From: an uncultured Paracoccaceae bacterium
Lineage (GTDB): Bacteria; Pseudomonadota; Alphaproteobacteria; Rhodobacterales; Rhodobacteraceae
Reading direction: 5' to 3'
Assembly: GCA_947502145.1 (NCBI GenBank)
Contig: CANMYO010000001.1
Span: 1,667,501 to 1,731,500 of the forward strand
Length of the DNA: 64,000 bases
A program made the position numbers and the translations under genes. Positions 33,897 to 42,937 of this stretch are shown here, in pieces. Position 1 is the first letter of the stretch, and each line of letters opens with the position of its first letter. The notes under the pieces are model-generated. The model searched no databases and had not been told where the DNA came from. It saw only the letters and a list, made by a program, of their open reading frames with translations.

Positions 33897-34082
33897 TTAG
33901 TCGGTCTCCTGTTTAGCGGGATTAGTGCTTGAGGCTGAAAGTAGCCATGAGGCAAATGCGCCCTGGCCATAGCGAGCATCGGGAAATTGAACGTTCCCGA
34001 TTCCGAAGAGCCGCAACGCTTGGGTGACCTTCCGAGGTCTGATCGCAATTGCATAAGCGCATTTGAGTCCGACGTCGTTCAT
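33897..34082 (-). CDS. Short coupled ORF (61 residues), unknown
   Basis: ATG 34082 overlaps the MATE stop (ATGA) and its TAA abuts the SRPBCC ATG, so it is probably translated. The sequence MNDVGLKCAYAIAIRPRKV... is short and not recognised. It could be a remnant of a larger membrane or reductase gene. Confidence 0.5.
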   Translation of the reverse strand: MNDVGLKCAYAIAIRPRKVTQALRLFGIGNVQFPDARYGQGAFASWLLSASSTNPAKQETD

Positions 34083-35488
34083 ACCGCCCTCCGCATGCGA
34101 AAAAGGCGCGGCCAAGGCATCCGCGGGCGTCCTACGGTTTGGGCAAGGCGCGCTATGGTCAAAAGCGTTGTCACAGCCATTCCAACCAATAGACCTGTCC
34201 AAACACCGGTAATCCCCAACTGCTGAACGTCACAAAGATAGAGGCCCAAGGGCGCACCGATGACCCAGTTCCCAGCGATGGTGAACAGCATCGGAGCACG
34301 GGTATCTTTGCGCCCGCGCAGTAGGCCGGCCGCTGCCAGACAGGGGCTTTCGAACAACTCGATGACACCGAGCAAGAGCAGAAGTCCTGCGGCGAGCCCG
34401 GCGGCTGCGCCGATTTGATCTGCGCCGAGGAATGCCGTCGAAAGGGGATCGGCCACCGCAGCCAAACCTGCAAACAGCAACAATCCACTGCCCAAACCCA
34501 GAAAAATACTGGATCGGATGACTTCGTTTTGCATTGCAGGATCAGCCAGCGTTTCGGCCCGCGCCATACGCACCATCGAAGCCTGAAGCAGCGCCATCGG
34601 GATTGCATAGGCCACGCCTGCGACCCGCAGTGCCAGAACATGCGCAGCCGCATCGGCAGCGCCGAGCGTCGCGGCATAAAGTGTCGCACCGAGATAAACG
34701 CCAACTTCAGCAACGGCGGTGATGCCAATTGGCAGCCCCACCCGCAATACTGCGAATAGCTCGCTCCAATCGAACTGGATGGGGATCGGCGTGCTTGTCT
34801 TGACCCGGCTAATGACCGCCAGCACGACAAGAATGGCCGTTGCCACGAGAAGGGAGGAAATGCCTGCGCCCGTAACGCCAAGCCCGGGCACAGGACCGGC
34901 GCCCATCATCAGTACGTAGTTGAATGCCGCGTTCAGGGGCAGCATGGCAAGCGTGACGCAAAGAAAGACACGCGGTCTTTCTGCGGCAGTCAGTACTGTC
35001 CGGTAGAGCACCACTCCCAACATCGGAATGAGGGTCACCGCCATCGCCTGGGTATAACCCCGGCCCTGCTCAAGGAGCGCGGGTTCGATCCCCATGGGGC
35101 GCAGCCAGTCCGGGGCGCTCCACACGAGTGGAACGAGAAGGGCAGCGACAAGCATGACACTGACCCAGCCGATCCGTTGCAAGCGGAGTTGCGCAATTGC
35201 GTCGGCACGGACCACCGCGGCGGTATAGAATGGGGCGAGACCGCTGATAATACCGACGCCGAAATAATAAAGGATCGAGTAAAGGTCGCTGCCTACGGCC
35301 AAGGCTGCCAAAGCGTCAGCGCCGAACAAGCGCGCGACCATAGCCGCATCAGTTACACTCATACCCATCGAGACCAGCGCGATTGCCGCGATCGGAGCAG
35401 TAAGGCGAATGAGCGATCGCAATTCTGAAAATCTGGCGGGTCTTGCAGCACCATCGGGGTGCAGAAATGAGGTGTTGGAGGAATTCAT
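34079..35488 (-). CDS. MATE family efflux transporter
   Basis: A 469-residue, 12-helix MATE (NorM-like) exporter, start ATG 35488 (MNSSNTSFLHPDG). The two-fold MATE repeat is visible in LIRLTAPIAAIALVSMGMSV with DAAMVARLFGADALAAL, and again in VLRVGLPIGITAVAEVG. These proteins expel cationic or aromatic compounds with Na+ or H+. It heads a coupled minus-strand operon with a 61-residue ORF, an SRPBCC protein, a small membrane protein and a DUF6653 protein. Confidence 0.9.
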   Translation of the reverse strand: MNSSNTSFLHPDGAARPARFSELRSLIRLTAPIAAIALVSMGMSVTDAAMVARLFGADALAALAVGSDLYSILYYFGVGIISGLAPFYTAAVVRADAIAQLRLQRIGWVSVMLVAALLVPLVWSAPDWLRPMGIEPALLEQGRGYTQAMAVTLIPMLGVVLYRTVLTAAERPRVFLCVTLAMLPLNAAFNYVLMMGAGPVPGLGVTGAGISSLLVATAILVVLAVISRVKTSTPIPIQFDWSELFAVLRVGLPIGITAVAEVGVYLGATLYAATLGAADAAAHVLALRVAGVAYAIPMALLQASMVRMARAETLADPAMQNEVIRSSIFLGLGSGLLLFAGLAAVADPLSTAFLGADQIGAAAGLAAGLLLLLGVIELFESPCLAAAGLLRGRKDTRAPMLFTIAGNWVIGAPLGLYLCDVQQLGITGVWTGLLVGMAVTTLLTIARLAQTVGRPRMPWPRLFRMRRAV

Positions 35489-35700
35489 GATGATACCAGG
35501 TAATGGATTGCAACCGTCCATTCTCAGAACGACGCAAAGATGTTTGTGAAAGCAGTGATGGCAATCGGCGGGCGGGAGCACGCCGACTGCTAAGTCATTG
35601 GAAAACAAGAGGCAGAGTTGAGAACCCAGCGAGCGGTTCTTCCTCTTAGGGCAGTGGCATCGCTTTATCGGCGTGCGACGGATTGCCCTTCCTTCTGTGG

Positions 35701-36249
35701 CTATGATCCGTCCTGTTGCTGGCCAAGCTCCATCTGCAGGCGCACACCGTAGCCATCGGTCATGCCAAGCATCACTTGTCTGATCTCTGCCGGTGCGTCT
35801 GCATAATCGCCCGTCCCGCCCGTGACAGCGCGTGTGACAGAGACGTCAACGTCCGCCAGTTCGGGGCCCTGGGTGATCAAGAGATCACCGTCATTGAACC
35901 GGATGATCTGGCGTGTGATGACGATAGTGCCGGTTTCAGTGCGCATGCCATCGCCCACCAGGTAACCGTCACAAGTCCAAGTGCCGATCACGAAATCCGG
36001 AAATGCAGGTTTTCCGTCAGGAAGAGTGCCTTCAAGGCCGCCATCCAGCGTACCAGCAGGATAGACATAGCCTTGGGTGATGAATGGGTTGCCGTAGGCT
36101 GGCATTCCGTCGTCAAACACCGGTGCTTCGGCGAAGACAAATCGGCTGAGGTCTTCGGCTACATCAAAGGACGTAAGCATGCTGTCAGCGTGCGCCGAGA
36201 ACGCAGTCGAGGCCAGCGTGGCAGCCAGAATGAATTTGAGGGGTTTCAT
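35701..36249 (-). CDS. Secreted protein with an allene-oxide-cyclase/dirigent-like barrel
   Basis: A 182-residue exported protein, start ATG 36249 with AAGGAATA upstream. The signal peptide is residues 1-21 (cleavage near AHA-DSM). The C-terminal half has an alternating beta pattern with TETGTIVITRQIIRFNDG and VTRAVTGGTGDYADAPAE, similar to the GGTG-x-Y-A-x-A turn of allene-oxide-cyclase/dirigent barrels. Function unknown. It stands alone. Confidence 0.6.
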   Translation of the reverse strand: MKPLKFILAATLASTAFSAHADSMLTSFDVAEDLSRFVFAEAPVFDDGMPAYGNPFITQGYVYPAGTLDGGLEGTLPDGKPAFPDFVIGTWTCDGYLVGDGMRTETGTIVITRQIIRFNDGDLLITQGPELADVDVSVTRAVTGGTGDYADAPAEIRQVMLGMTDGYGVRLQMELGQQQDGS

Positions 36250-36378
36250 TGGGTATTCCTTTTTTCGTTTCAAGTTTGGGTTTGGGTTTGCGGTAGTGTC
36301 GTTTTGGCACGTCGCTCTGTGTCGGCCCGCGTGGGGTGCAGGCCGGTACTCTTTGGAAATGTCGCTCCGCAGGATCGG

Positions 36379-36582
36379 CTAGTAGCCGAAGATGCCTGGA
36401 CTGGACCGTGGCGTGATCAGGTCTTCGCAGCCGATGTCACGCAGAAGGTGATCGGGAAACTTGGAGATGTTCCTGATGTCTCGGCGGTGCTGCAGATGAG
36501 CCCGGAAACGTTCTGTCCAGTGGCGCAAGGTCGTCAGAAAACCGGAGGACGCGGGACCGTGTGGGTTCAATGTCTGTTCCAT
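36379..36582 (-). CDS. DUF1127 (YjiS-like) small protein
   Basis: A 67-residue protein with the C-terminal DUF1127 motif RDIRNISKFPDHLLRDIGCE. Small Arg-rich DUF1127 proteins in alphaproteobacteria have been linked to RNA and phosphate or stress metabolism. It lies in the same strand block as the MddA-like and homocysteine methyltransferase genes. Confidence 0.82.
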   Translation of the reverse strand: MEQTLNPHGPASSGFLTTLRHWTERFRAHLQHRRDIRNISKFPDHLLRDIGCEDLITPRSSPGIFGY

Positions 36583-36634
36583 AATTTATTCCTTTGAAAT
36601 GTGGCGGACGCACCGATGCGCCCGGTTGAGCTGA

Positions 36635-37384
36635 TCAGTCGCGAAGGTTGGCCATTTGCTTTGAGACCCGGGGCAGGCGTGGCACCAGCATTGGCACGCG
36701 ACGGCGGTAGGCTGCGTATTCGTCGCCGTACAAGCGAAGGAGTGCGCGTTCTTCGAATTGCAGACCGATCAACATGTAGGCGAGCATGACGGCGCCAAAG
36801 AGTAGGCCCCCGCCGGTCATCTCCGGCACCGAAAATACGGCCAGCAAGATCCCGAGTTGCAAGGGATGACGCACGATCCTGTAAGGCAGCGGCGTGCGAA
36901 AACGATCAGTGGCCGCGGAGGTGCCATTCGGATTACTCCAGGCCTGTCGCAGTCCGGTGAATTCGAAATGGTCAAGTGCAAACGTCGCGACGACGATCAG
37001 CACCAACCCGGCGGCGAAAACGGACAGCAATACGAATTCTGCAAGACCATCGGCGCGCCAGATCACATGCGGGATCGACTGCCAGAACAGCATGATCACC
37101 GCCAACAGCGCCGAAGATTGCAGCACATAGGTGGCGCGTTCCGCCGATTTAGGAATGATCTTCGTCCATTGCCGCTTGAACGCCGGTCGCGCCATGACGC
37201 TGTGTACCAGACCGAAGATCGAGATCAGAAGGATGTTGATCGCGGCCGCCTGAGGCACTGGTGTGCCAGCATTTGCGGTTCGGATCGAACCGACATCAAG
37301 CAGAAACGCCACAAGCCAAAGGAAGACGGCCAGGAAGGCGACATACGATGTGATGGCGTAGGCTATGATGAGGATGCGGGACAC
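36635..37384 (-). CDS. mddA: Methanethiol S-methyltransferase-like membrane protein (MddA/NnrU family)
   Basis: A 249-residue membrane protein with six or seven helices. The C-terminal SAM-binding region RFRTPLPYRIVRHPLQLGILL, MLAYMLIGLQFEERALLRLYGDEY and VPMLVPRL matches the methanethiol S-methyltransferase (MddA) and isoprenylcysteine methyltransferase-like family. MddA makes dimethylsulfide from methanethiol with SAM. The nearby homocysteine S-methyltransferase-like gene on the same strand supports a sulfur one-carbon context. A general NnrU-family methyltransferase is the alternative. Confidence 0.68.
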   Translation of the reverse strand: MSRILIIAYAITSYVAFLAVFLWLVAFLLDVGSIRTANAGTPVPQAAAINILLISIFGLVHSVMARPAFKRQWTKIIPKSAERATYVLQSSALLAVIMLFWQSIPHVIWRADGLAEFVLLSVFAAGLVLIVVATFALDHFEFTGLRQAWSNPNGTSAATDRFRTPLPYRIVRHPLQLGILLAVFSVPEMTGGGLLFGAVMLAYMLIGLQFEERALLRLYGDEYAAYRRRVPMLVPRLPRVSKQMANLRD

Positions 37385-37422
37385 TTTTCACGCTCCTTTC
37401 TAATGATTTCAGTGGTTTGGCC

Positions 37423-37605
37423 TTAAGGCCTCGACAAAAGCCAATGGCGCATTTGCAGTTTCGGGCGCGCCGGAGGGAACCCCAACTCGGTCAAGGCTTC
37501 GGCGTCCAAATACCTGGTGAGCGCCTTAGACTTTCTGCGGGCGGTCCACTTTCCAAGAATTCGGCGGAGCGAGGCAGGAAACAGATGGGTCACTGGGTTT
37601 CTCAT
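37423..37605 (-). CDS. DUF1127-like small basic protein
   Basis: A 60-residue protein from ATG 37605, five bases after the stop of the homocysteine methyltransferase gene. The KALTRYLDAEALTELGFPPARP segment resembles the DUF1127 core. It is probably co-transcribed with the methyltransferase. A longer start at 37620 would overlap the upstream gene. Confidence 0.58.
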   Translation of the reverse strand: MRNPVTHLFPASLRRILGKWTARRKSKALTRYLDAEALTELGFPPARPKLQMRHWLLSRP

Positions 37606-37609
37606 TCGA

Positions 37610-38554
37610 TCAGTCGGCATGCAGTGCGTCGCAAATCTTGGCGACGTGTCGATGATCGGTCCCGCAACAACCGCCAAAGACGTTCAGCTTGGGCAAGAGA
37701 CGCGTGATTTCCGAATACTGCTGTGCAAGCTCCAGCGGGTTGCCGTCATCCAGTTCTTCGCAACAGTCGAGTTCCGCATGGGACATGCGCGACGCATTGC
37801 AACGCAACCCCTGGATGCGGTGCACCCAATCTCCGGCCTGCTGCAACATGCCGGTGAAATGGTCCGGGTGCGCGCAATTGATCATGTAATAGGCGGGCTT
37901 GCGGGAACAGCTTGCGTCGACCTCTGCGATGGCATGCGCCAGCGTCTCGCCAGTTGGCAGGCGCCCATCAGTTTCCAGTGTGAAGCTGATCGCGCCGGGC
38001 AGACCACGATCCCCAGCCGCACGCGCAATTCCAATCGCTTCGGGCGTGTTGGTCATGGTGAGCGCGGAGACCATGTCCACGCCACTGTCGGCAAAAATGC
38101 CGACCTGAAAGGCGTGGTAGTCCTCAGCCTCGGTTGCGGTCATGATACTTGACGGGTCATAACCATCGCCGCGTGGACCGATCACACCATTGACAATGAC
38201 GTCTGCACCGCTGCCGAATTCCCGGCGAAGCCCCTGGGCAAACGCCACGGCCTCTCGGTTAATTTCGACGTGATCGCGCTTGGCGTAGCCAAGCAAGTCC
38301 AGCCAGTCAGGGCTGGACCGCCACGTGTTGGTGTCGAGGATGAAACCCGCATTGTGTTGACGTGCCGTCTCCATGAACGGCGCGATATATTCCCGCATGG
38401 CAGCGCGGCCGTCTTCGGTGCGCAGCATCGGGAAGAACGCGAAATGGGGCATGTCATAGCCCTTGTGGAACAGCATTGAGGTTTCAAAACCTGCGTCCGT
38501 GACGAATTTCCGGTCAGTCTGGTGGGGCAGGGTGTGGCTTTTCGATTTGGTCAT
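37610..38554 (-). CDS. Homocysteine S-methyltransferase family protein
   Basis: A 314-residue TIM barrel of the MmuM/BHMT type. Zn ligands are the Cys in YYMINCAHPDHF and the Cys pair in VFGGCCGTDHRH. It transfers a methyl group from a donor (S-methylmethionine, betaine or a dimethylsulfonio compound) to homocysteine or another thiol. It is divergent from the SARP-hydrolase regulator gene and upstream of the DUF1127-like and MddA-like genes on the same strand. Confidence 0.88.
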   Translation of the reverse strand: MTKSKSHTLPHQTDRKFVTDAGFETSMLFHKGYDMPHFAFFPMLRTEDGRAAMREYIAPFMETARQHNAGFILDTNTWRSSPDWLDLLGYAKRDHVEINREAVAFAQGLRREFGSGADVIVNGVIGPRGDGYDPSSIMTATEAEDYHAFQVGIFADSGVDMVSALTMTNTPEAIGIARAAGDRGLPGAISFTLETDGRLPTGETLAHAIAEVDASCSRKPAYYMINCAHPDHFTGMLQQAGDWVHRIQGLRCNASRMSHAELDCCEELDDGNPLELAQQYSEITRLLPKLNVFGGCCGTDHRHVAKICDALHAD

Positions 38555-38613
38555 TTCTTAGTCTCCGGTCTGAATCTGTTGAGACCGTTCTGACGGCTGA
38601 CCGTGTGCACCAG

Positions 38614-38658
38614 CGTTGTAACGAGCGTTGAAATTTACTAGAATTCCCGTTGAAATTT
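38614..38658. promoter_or_regulatory. SARP-type direct-repeat operator
   Basis: CGTTG occurs at 38614, 38626 and 38648; the last two extend to CGTTGAAATTT and are 22 bp apart, the other spacing is 12 bp. SARP regulators bind direct repeats with about 11- or 22-bp period. The site is just before the SARP-hydrolase gene and within the divergent intergenic region. Confidence 0.55.
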
Positions 38659-38674
38659 GAAGGTTCTCAAAAAA

Positions 38675-40294
38675 ATGTCCTCTCTTTTGCGCATGTCTCT
38701 GTTGGGCGAACTGACGGTTGCTGCCGACAGCGGTGAGATCGCGCTACCGGCGTCTCGAAAGACGCGCGCGCTGTTCGGCTATCTTGCGGCGACTGGGCGA
38801 CCGATCCGCCGCGAACGCCTTTGTGAGTTGTTTTGGGACCTGCCTGACGATCCGCGGGCGTCCCTTCGCTGGGCGTTGAGCAAGCTGCGCAAAGTTGTCG
38901 ATCGGGACGGCGTAAGACGCATCATCGCAGATAGGGAACGTGTCACTCTAGACTTGGACGAACTGCATGTTGAACTGCGACATATCTGGGTCAGATTGAA
39001 TGATGACCCGCCGTTTATTCCACCACCCGAACTGCGGGACATGGCCGAGTTGTTTGAACGTCCCTTTCTTGAGGGATTGGAAAGCGCGGGGACTGAAATC
39101 TTCCAACATTGGATTGTCTCTGAACGCGAAAATGTGCGGTTGATGCAGCTCAATGTTCTGCGGCGTCTGGCCCTTCATCCAGAGCTTTCACTGGAAGAAC
39201 GCGCTATGTGGGCCCGTCGGTGGCAAGAAGAAACACCGGTTGAAGAGGAGGCTGCGCGTAGCCTTATTGAGGCATTGGCGAAGTCCGGTCGACTTGACGA
39301 AGCACGCGAGTCTGAAGCCGACTTTCATAGAGCAGCACGAGAGGCGGGGTTACCCGCGACCGGATCGCTTCTGCCTGATATTCAAGAAAATTCAAATGGG
39401 GAGATTGTTCACGAACGCCCCATTGAGACAACTTCGCGCCGCATGCTGCGCAAGCAGAAAATCGGTTTCTGTCGGGCCCGTGATGGGGCGCGAATTGCTT
39501 TTGCAACCGTTGGTGAAGGTCCACCGCTGGTTAAAGCAGCCAATTGGCTGAACCACCTTGAACTTGATTGGGACAGCCCGATCTGGGGTCCCACATTCGC
39601 GGCTTGCGCGAATGAGCGGACCTTTGTGCGTTATGATGAGCGCGGTAACGGTCTTTCAGATTGGAACGTCAACGACATCGGATTTGAAGCCTTCGTGCGT
39701 GATCTGGAAACCGTCGTTGATGCACTTGGACTTGAACGGTTCCCGCTTTTGGGGATCTCGCAGGGATGCGCCGTTTCAATCGCGTATGCCGTGCGCCATC
39801 CCGAACGGGTTTCAGGACTGATCCTGATTGGTGGATATGCAACCGGATGGCGCATTGGTGCGAGTGCTGAGGAACAAGCGCGTCGTGAAGCGGTATTGAC
39901 GCTCACGCAACACGGGTGGGGGACCTCAAATCCTGCTTATCGGCACATCTTTTCGCAAACGTTCATGCCGGATTCAAAACCGGAAGATCTGGAATGGTTT
40001 GACGAGTTCCAACGCCAGACAACCTCACCTGAAAACGCTGTTCGGTTTCAGGAGGCCTTTGGGCATATCGATGTGCGGGAGAGCCTTTCCAAAGTAAGTG
40101 TACCTACCATTGTTTTCCACGCCCGGGAGGATCAGCGGATTTCCATCGATCAAGGGCGTGAACTCGCCATCGCAATTCCCGGAGCGGAGTTTGTTCCTTT
40201 GGAAAGTAAGAACCACATTCTATTGGGGCATGAACCGGCGTGGTTGCGATGCGTTGAGGAAACCGCAGCATTTTTGACAAAGCACGGGATATGA
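38675..40294 (+). CDS. SARP/BTAD-type DNA-binding domain fused to an alpha/beta-hydrolase
   Basis: A 539-residue fusion, start ATG 38675. Residues about 3-95 are an OmpR-like winged helix as in SARPs (LRMSLLGELTVAA, KTRALFGYLAATGR, RERLCELFWDLPDDPRASLRWALSKLR). A helical BTAD-like region follows to about 240. Residues about 265-535 are an alpha/beta-hydrolase with nucleophile Ser362 in LLGISQGCA, Asp486 in AREDQR and His514 in KNHILL. The triad is complete. I infer a one-component regulator whose hydrolase binds or cleaves its ligand. It is divergent from the homocysteine methyltransferase operon. Confidence 0.82.
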   Translation: MSSLLRMSLLGELTVAADSGEIALPASRKTRALFGYLAATGRPIRRERLCELFWDLPDDPRASLRWALSKLRKVVDRDGVRRIIADRERVTLDLDELHVELRHIWVRLNDDPPFIPPPELRDMAELFERPFLEGLESAGTEIFQHWIVSERENVRLMQLNVLRRLALHPELSLEERAMWARRWQEETPVEEEAARSLIEALAKSGRLDEARESEADFHRAAREAGLPATGSLLPDIQENSNGEIVHERPIETTSRRMLRKQKIGFCRARDGARIAFATVGEGPPLVKAANWLNHLELDWDSPIWGPTFAACANERTFVRYDERGNGLSDWNVNDIGFEAFVRDLETVVDALGLERFPLLGISQGCAVSIAYAVRHPERVSGLILIGGYATGWRIGASAEEQARREAVLTLTQHGWGTSNPAYRHIFSQTFMPDSKPEDLEWFDEFQRQTTSPENAVRFQEAFGHIDVRESLSKVSVPTIVFHAREDQRISIDQGRELAIAIPGAEFVPLESKNHILLGHEPAWLRCVEETAAFLTKHGI

Positions 40295-40434
40295 AGTGGT
40301 TTTATCTGCCTGGTACTGTCTGCATCCTTAGAATCCGTTCTTTGAAAGCCCGGAAATAACTTTGCCGACATTCCGATTGTGACGAAATAGAGAACCACAG
40401 ATTATGCACAACGTCCGAACGAATACGGCGTACT

Positions 40435-41301
40435 CTATGTGGCTGATCGACTTGCACGAGCTGCCAAGGCAGCCCCAAGAGTGATAAACACACTTGCCAC
40501 AAGCAACGCCCACGTCATGTTGGCGATACCGGCGACCACAAGAACGAATGTCGAAAGCAACGGCGCGGCATAAGACGCGACGCCCAACAATTGAATATCG
40601 CCTTGTTTCACACCCACATCCCAAACGAAAAATGCCAGACCAACAGGACCGACGCCCAAACCAATAACGGCAAGCCAGGCGCTTGTCTCAGCCGGCCAAA
40701 TTGTCGTCTCCAGGCCAATATGTGCGATGCCGGACAAGAGCGACGTCGCTAGGCAGAATACCGCGACGCTTGATGTCGGTGTCTGACCCAACCTGCGAGA
40801 CATAACCGAGTAACCTGACCACGTGACAGCACACAAAAAAGCTAACCCATATCCCAGTCCTGCACTCGCCTCAAAATGTGTTTCGCCTTGCGTTACAACG
40901 ACGGCGGCCCCCGCAAAACCAATCAGACCACCAATGATGTGCCCTGATTTGAGACGCTCGCCGGGCAGAAGGCCCGACAGCAATACGATCAGGAGAGGCC
41001 AAAGATAGGCAATGAGCCCCGCTTCTGCGGCCGGAGCGAGCCGCAATGCCGAAAAGTAGAAGAAATGATAGCCAAACAACCCAGCTGTCCCAAAGGCATA
41101 GATCTTCCAACTCACTCCCCCGAGTGACTTGACCTCGCCCGTGATGATAACCCAGCAAAGGCCAAGCACGCCACCAACAGCAAATGACATGGAGGTCAGT
41201 TGAAAGGGTGGAATCGGCACTGTCTTAACCGTGAGTAGCGCAAGCAGCGCCCACATCAGCACAGCACCAAATCCCAATACAGTTGCTCGTGCTTTGGTCA
41301 T
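40435..41301 (-). CDS. EamA/DMT family transporter (YddG-like)
   Basis: A 288-residue, ten-helix drug/metabolite exporter. Two EamA repeats are visible, with features like LAPAAEAGLIAYLWPLLIVLLSG and KQGDIQLLGVASYAAPLLSTFVLV that match the aromatic amino acid exporter YddG group. The start ATG 41301 excludes a 49-residue upstream extension that lacks family similarity. It is convergent with the SARP-hydrolase gene. Confidence 0.85.
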   Translation of the reverse strand: MTKARATVLGFGAVLMWALLALLTVKTVPIPPFQLTSMSFAVGGVLGLCWVIITGEVKSLGGVSWKIYAFGTAGLFGYHFFYFSALRLAPAAEAGLIAYLWPLLIVLLSGLLPGERLKSGHIIGGLIGFAGAAVVVTQGETHFEASAGLGYGLAFLCAVTWSGYSVMSRRLGQTPTSSVAVFCLATSLLSGIAHIGLETTIWPAETSAWLAVIGLGVGPVGLAFFVWDVGVKQGDIQLLGVASYAAPLLSTFVLVVAGIANMTWALLVASVFITLGAALAARASRSAT

Positions 41302-41395
41302 GTTGTTTGCCACAATTTTCTTGTTGCGGGGCTGATTTGTTCTGCTGCCAAACCAGCCTCGGCGGATGTGCGTCGTTGGTATGATATGCGCCGGC

Positions 41396-42790
41396 TTACG
41401 CCAATGGCAGGATGTTCTGATTGAATCGGAAGCGGTTCTGCGGATCATACTTCGTCTTTATTTCAACAAGCCGGTCATAGTTCGCACCGAAAGTTGCTCG
41501 CGTTAGTGTCGCGCTGTCTTCACCATGTCCCGGAAAATTCAGGTAGGCACGCCCAAGGTGGCCAAATCGGTCGCAATTGGACCAGCCCTCGCGTGACCAT
41601 GCGATGTTTGCATCATCGTCATCAGGGTCGGTCCAGACGCCATCGAGTGAATACATCCATCCCATCGACCTGTCGCCAAAGGCAGTGGCATCCGCCGCTA
41701 CTTTCGCGGTTGCTCCGCCAAAATTCCAGAGTGAAGACAGCGAATTATCCGAAGGCGCCGCCAAAGCATTGGCCATAGCCAGATCAATCATTTCGTCAGT
41801 GAGGTCAGTCAGATAGCGGGCCTTCCAGTAACAACGGAAATCTCCGGCAGGCATGAGCGTGTCAAACAGCTGCTGAACATCGCAATAATTCATCCGCCCA
41901 GAAAAATCGGTGACCAGGTTTCCAAACTCGCTGAGTGGCTTGAGAAGCGCCTCACCCTCACCCGCCTCGCCGTTGTAGACGCAGGCCAAGGTGTAGACCC
42001 TTTTTCCCCAGTGTTCCTCTGGGAAGTCTTCGCCACCTGCAGTAGAAAACTCGCACAAGGAGCCGACGAAATCGCCGTGTTTGGCCAGAAAGTCGCGCCA
42101 TGCGCGAATGGGCTCTGGCCCGTCCTCAACAGCATAGATCGGGGCTGCGAACATAACTTCCGGACCGATCGGATGAAGTGCGAATTCGAAACCGACCACG
42201 ACACCGAAATTGCCGCCCCCACCTTGCAGGGCCCAAAGCAATTCGGGATTCTCCCTTGCGCTTGTGTGGATAAGCGCCCCGTCAGCGGTGACAACGTCGG
42301 CCGCCATAAGATTGTCGATTGCCAAACCATGCTGGGCCCGCAACCAACCTATGCCACCCGAAAGCGTCAATCCGGCGACACCGGTGTCAGAGATCAACCC
42401 GCCTGGCGTCGCCAGCCCATGAACCTGAGTCGCAGTGTCCACATCGCGCCAGAGCGCGCCGCCCTGCACCTTTGCCACACGTGCCGAAGCATCAACGGAC
42501 ACGCCGCGCATGAGCGAAAGGTCGATCATCACACCGCCATCACAGACCGCATGACCCGCAACATTGTGCCCACCTCCACGGATCGCAATCGGCAGGTCAC
42601 GGGCAACGGCGAGATTGACCGCGGTTTGCACGTCTCCAGCCGTTCTACATTGAGCGATCAGGACAGGGCGGCGATCAATCATCGCATTCCAGACACCACG
42701 CACCGCATCAAATCGCGCATCTTCCGGACCGATCATCTCGCCACTGAATTCGCGTGAAAGTGTATCTAGCGTTTGTGTCAAATCATCCAT
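41396..42790 (-). CDS. FAD-binding (berberine-bridge/VAO-type) oxidoreductase
   Basis: A 464-residue flavoprotein with a PCMH-type FAD domain (LPIAIRGGGHNVAGHAVCDGG, VQGGALWRDVD, GLTLSGGIGWL) and the C-terminal BBE motif RFRFNQNILPL. The His of GGGHNVAG is the usual covalent FAD attachment site; the usual second Cys is not evident, so mono-covalent linkage is likely. ATG 42790 has AGAGGA eight bases upstream. It is divergent from a GlxA-type regulator that probably controls it. The substrate is unknown. Confidence 0.88.
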   Translation of the reverse strand: MDDLTQTLDTLSREFSGEMIGPEDARFDAVRGVWNAMIDRRPVLIAQCRTAGDVQTAVNLAVARDLPIAIRGGGHNVAGHAVCDGGVMIDLSLMRGVSVDASARVAKVQGGALWRDVDTATQVHGLATPGGLISDTGVAGLTLSGGIGWLRAQHGLAIDNLMAADVVTADGALIHTSARENPELLWALQGGGGNFGVVVGFEFALHPIGPEVMFAAPIYAVEDGPEPIRAWRDFLAKHGDFVGSLCEFSTAGGEDFPEEHWGKRVYTLACVYNGEAGEGEALLKPLSEFGNLVTDFSGRMNYCDVQQLFDTLMPAGDFRCYWKARYLTDLTDEMIDLAMANALAAPSDNSLSSLWNFGGATAKVAADATAFGDRSMGWMYSLDGVWTDPDDDDANIAWSREGWSNCDRFGHLGRAYLNFPGHGEDSATLTRATFGANYDRLVEIKTKYDPQNRFRFNQNILPLA

Positions 42791-42937
42791 TATAGGCATC
42801 CTCTTTTCTGAGTTCCTTTTCACGCTAACCCGTCATCTCGCATGAAGAGAGTGGCATTTTAGCCAGGCGCAAGGCATACTAGACAAGTGACCACGGCAAA
42901 TCCGCCAATACCGTGCCTAATTGGACAAGGATCAATC

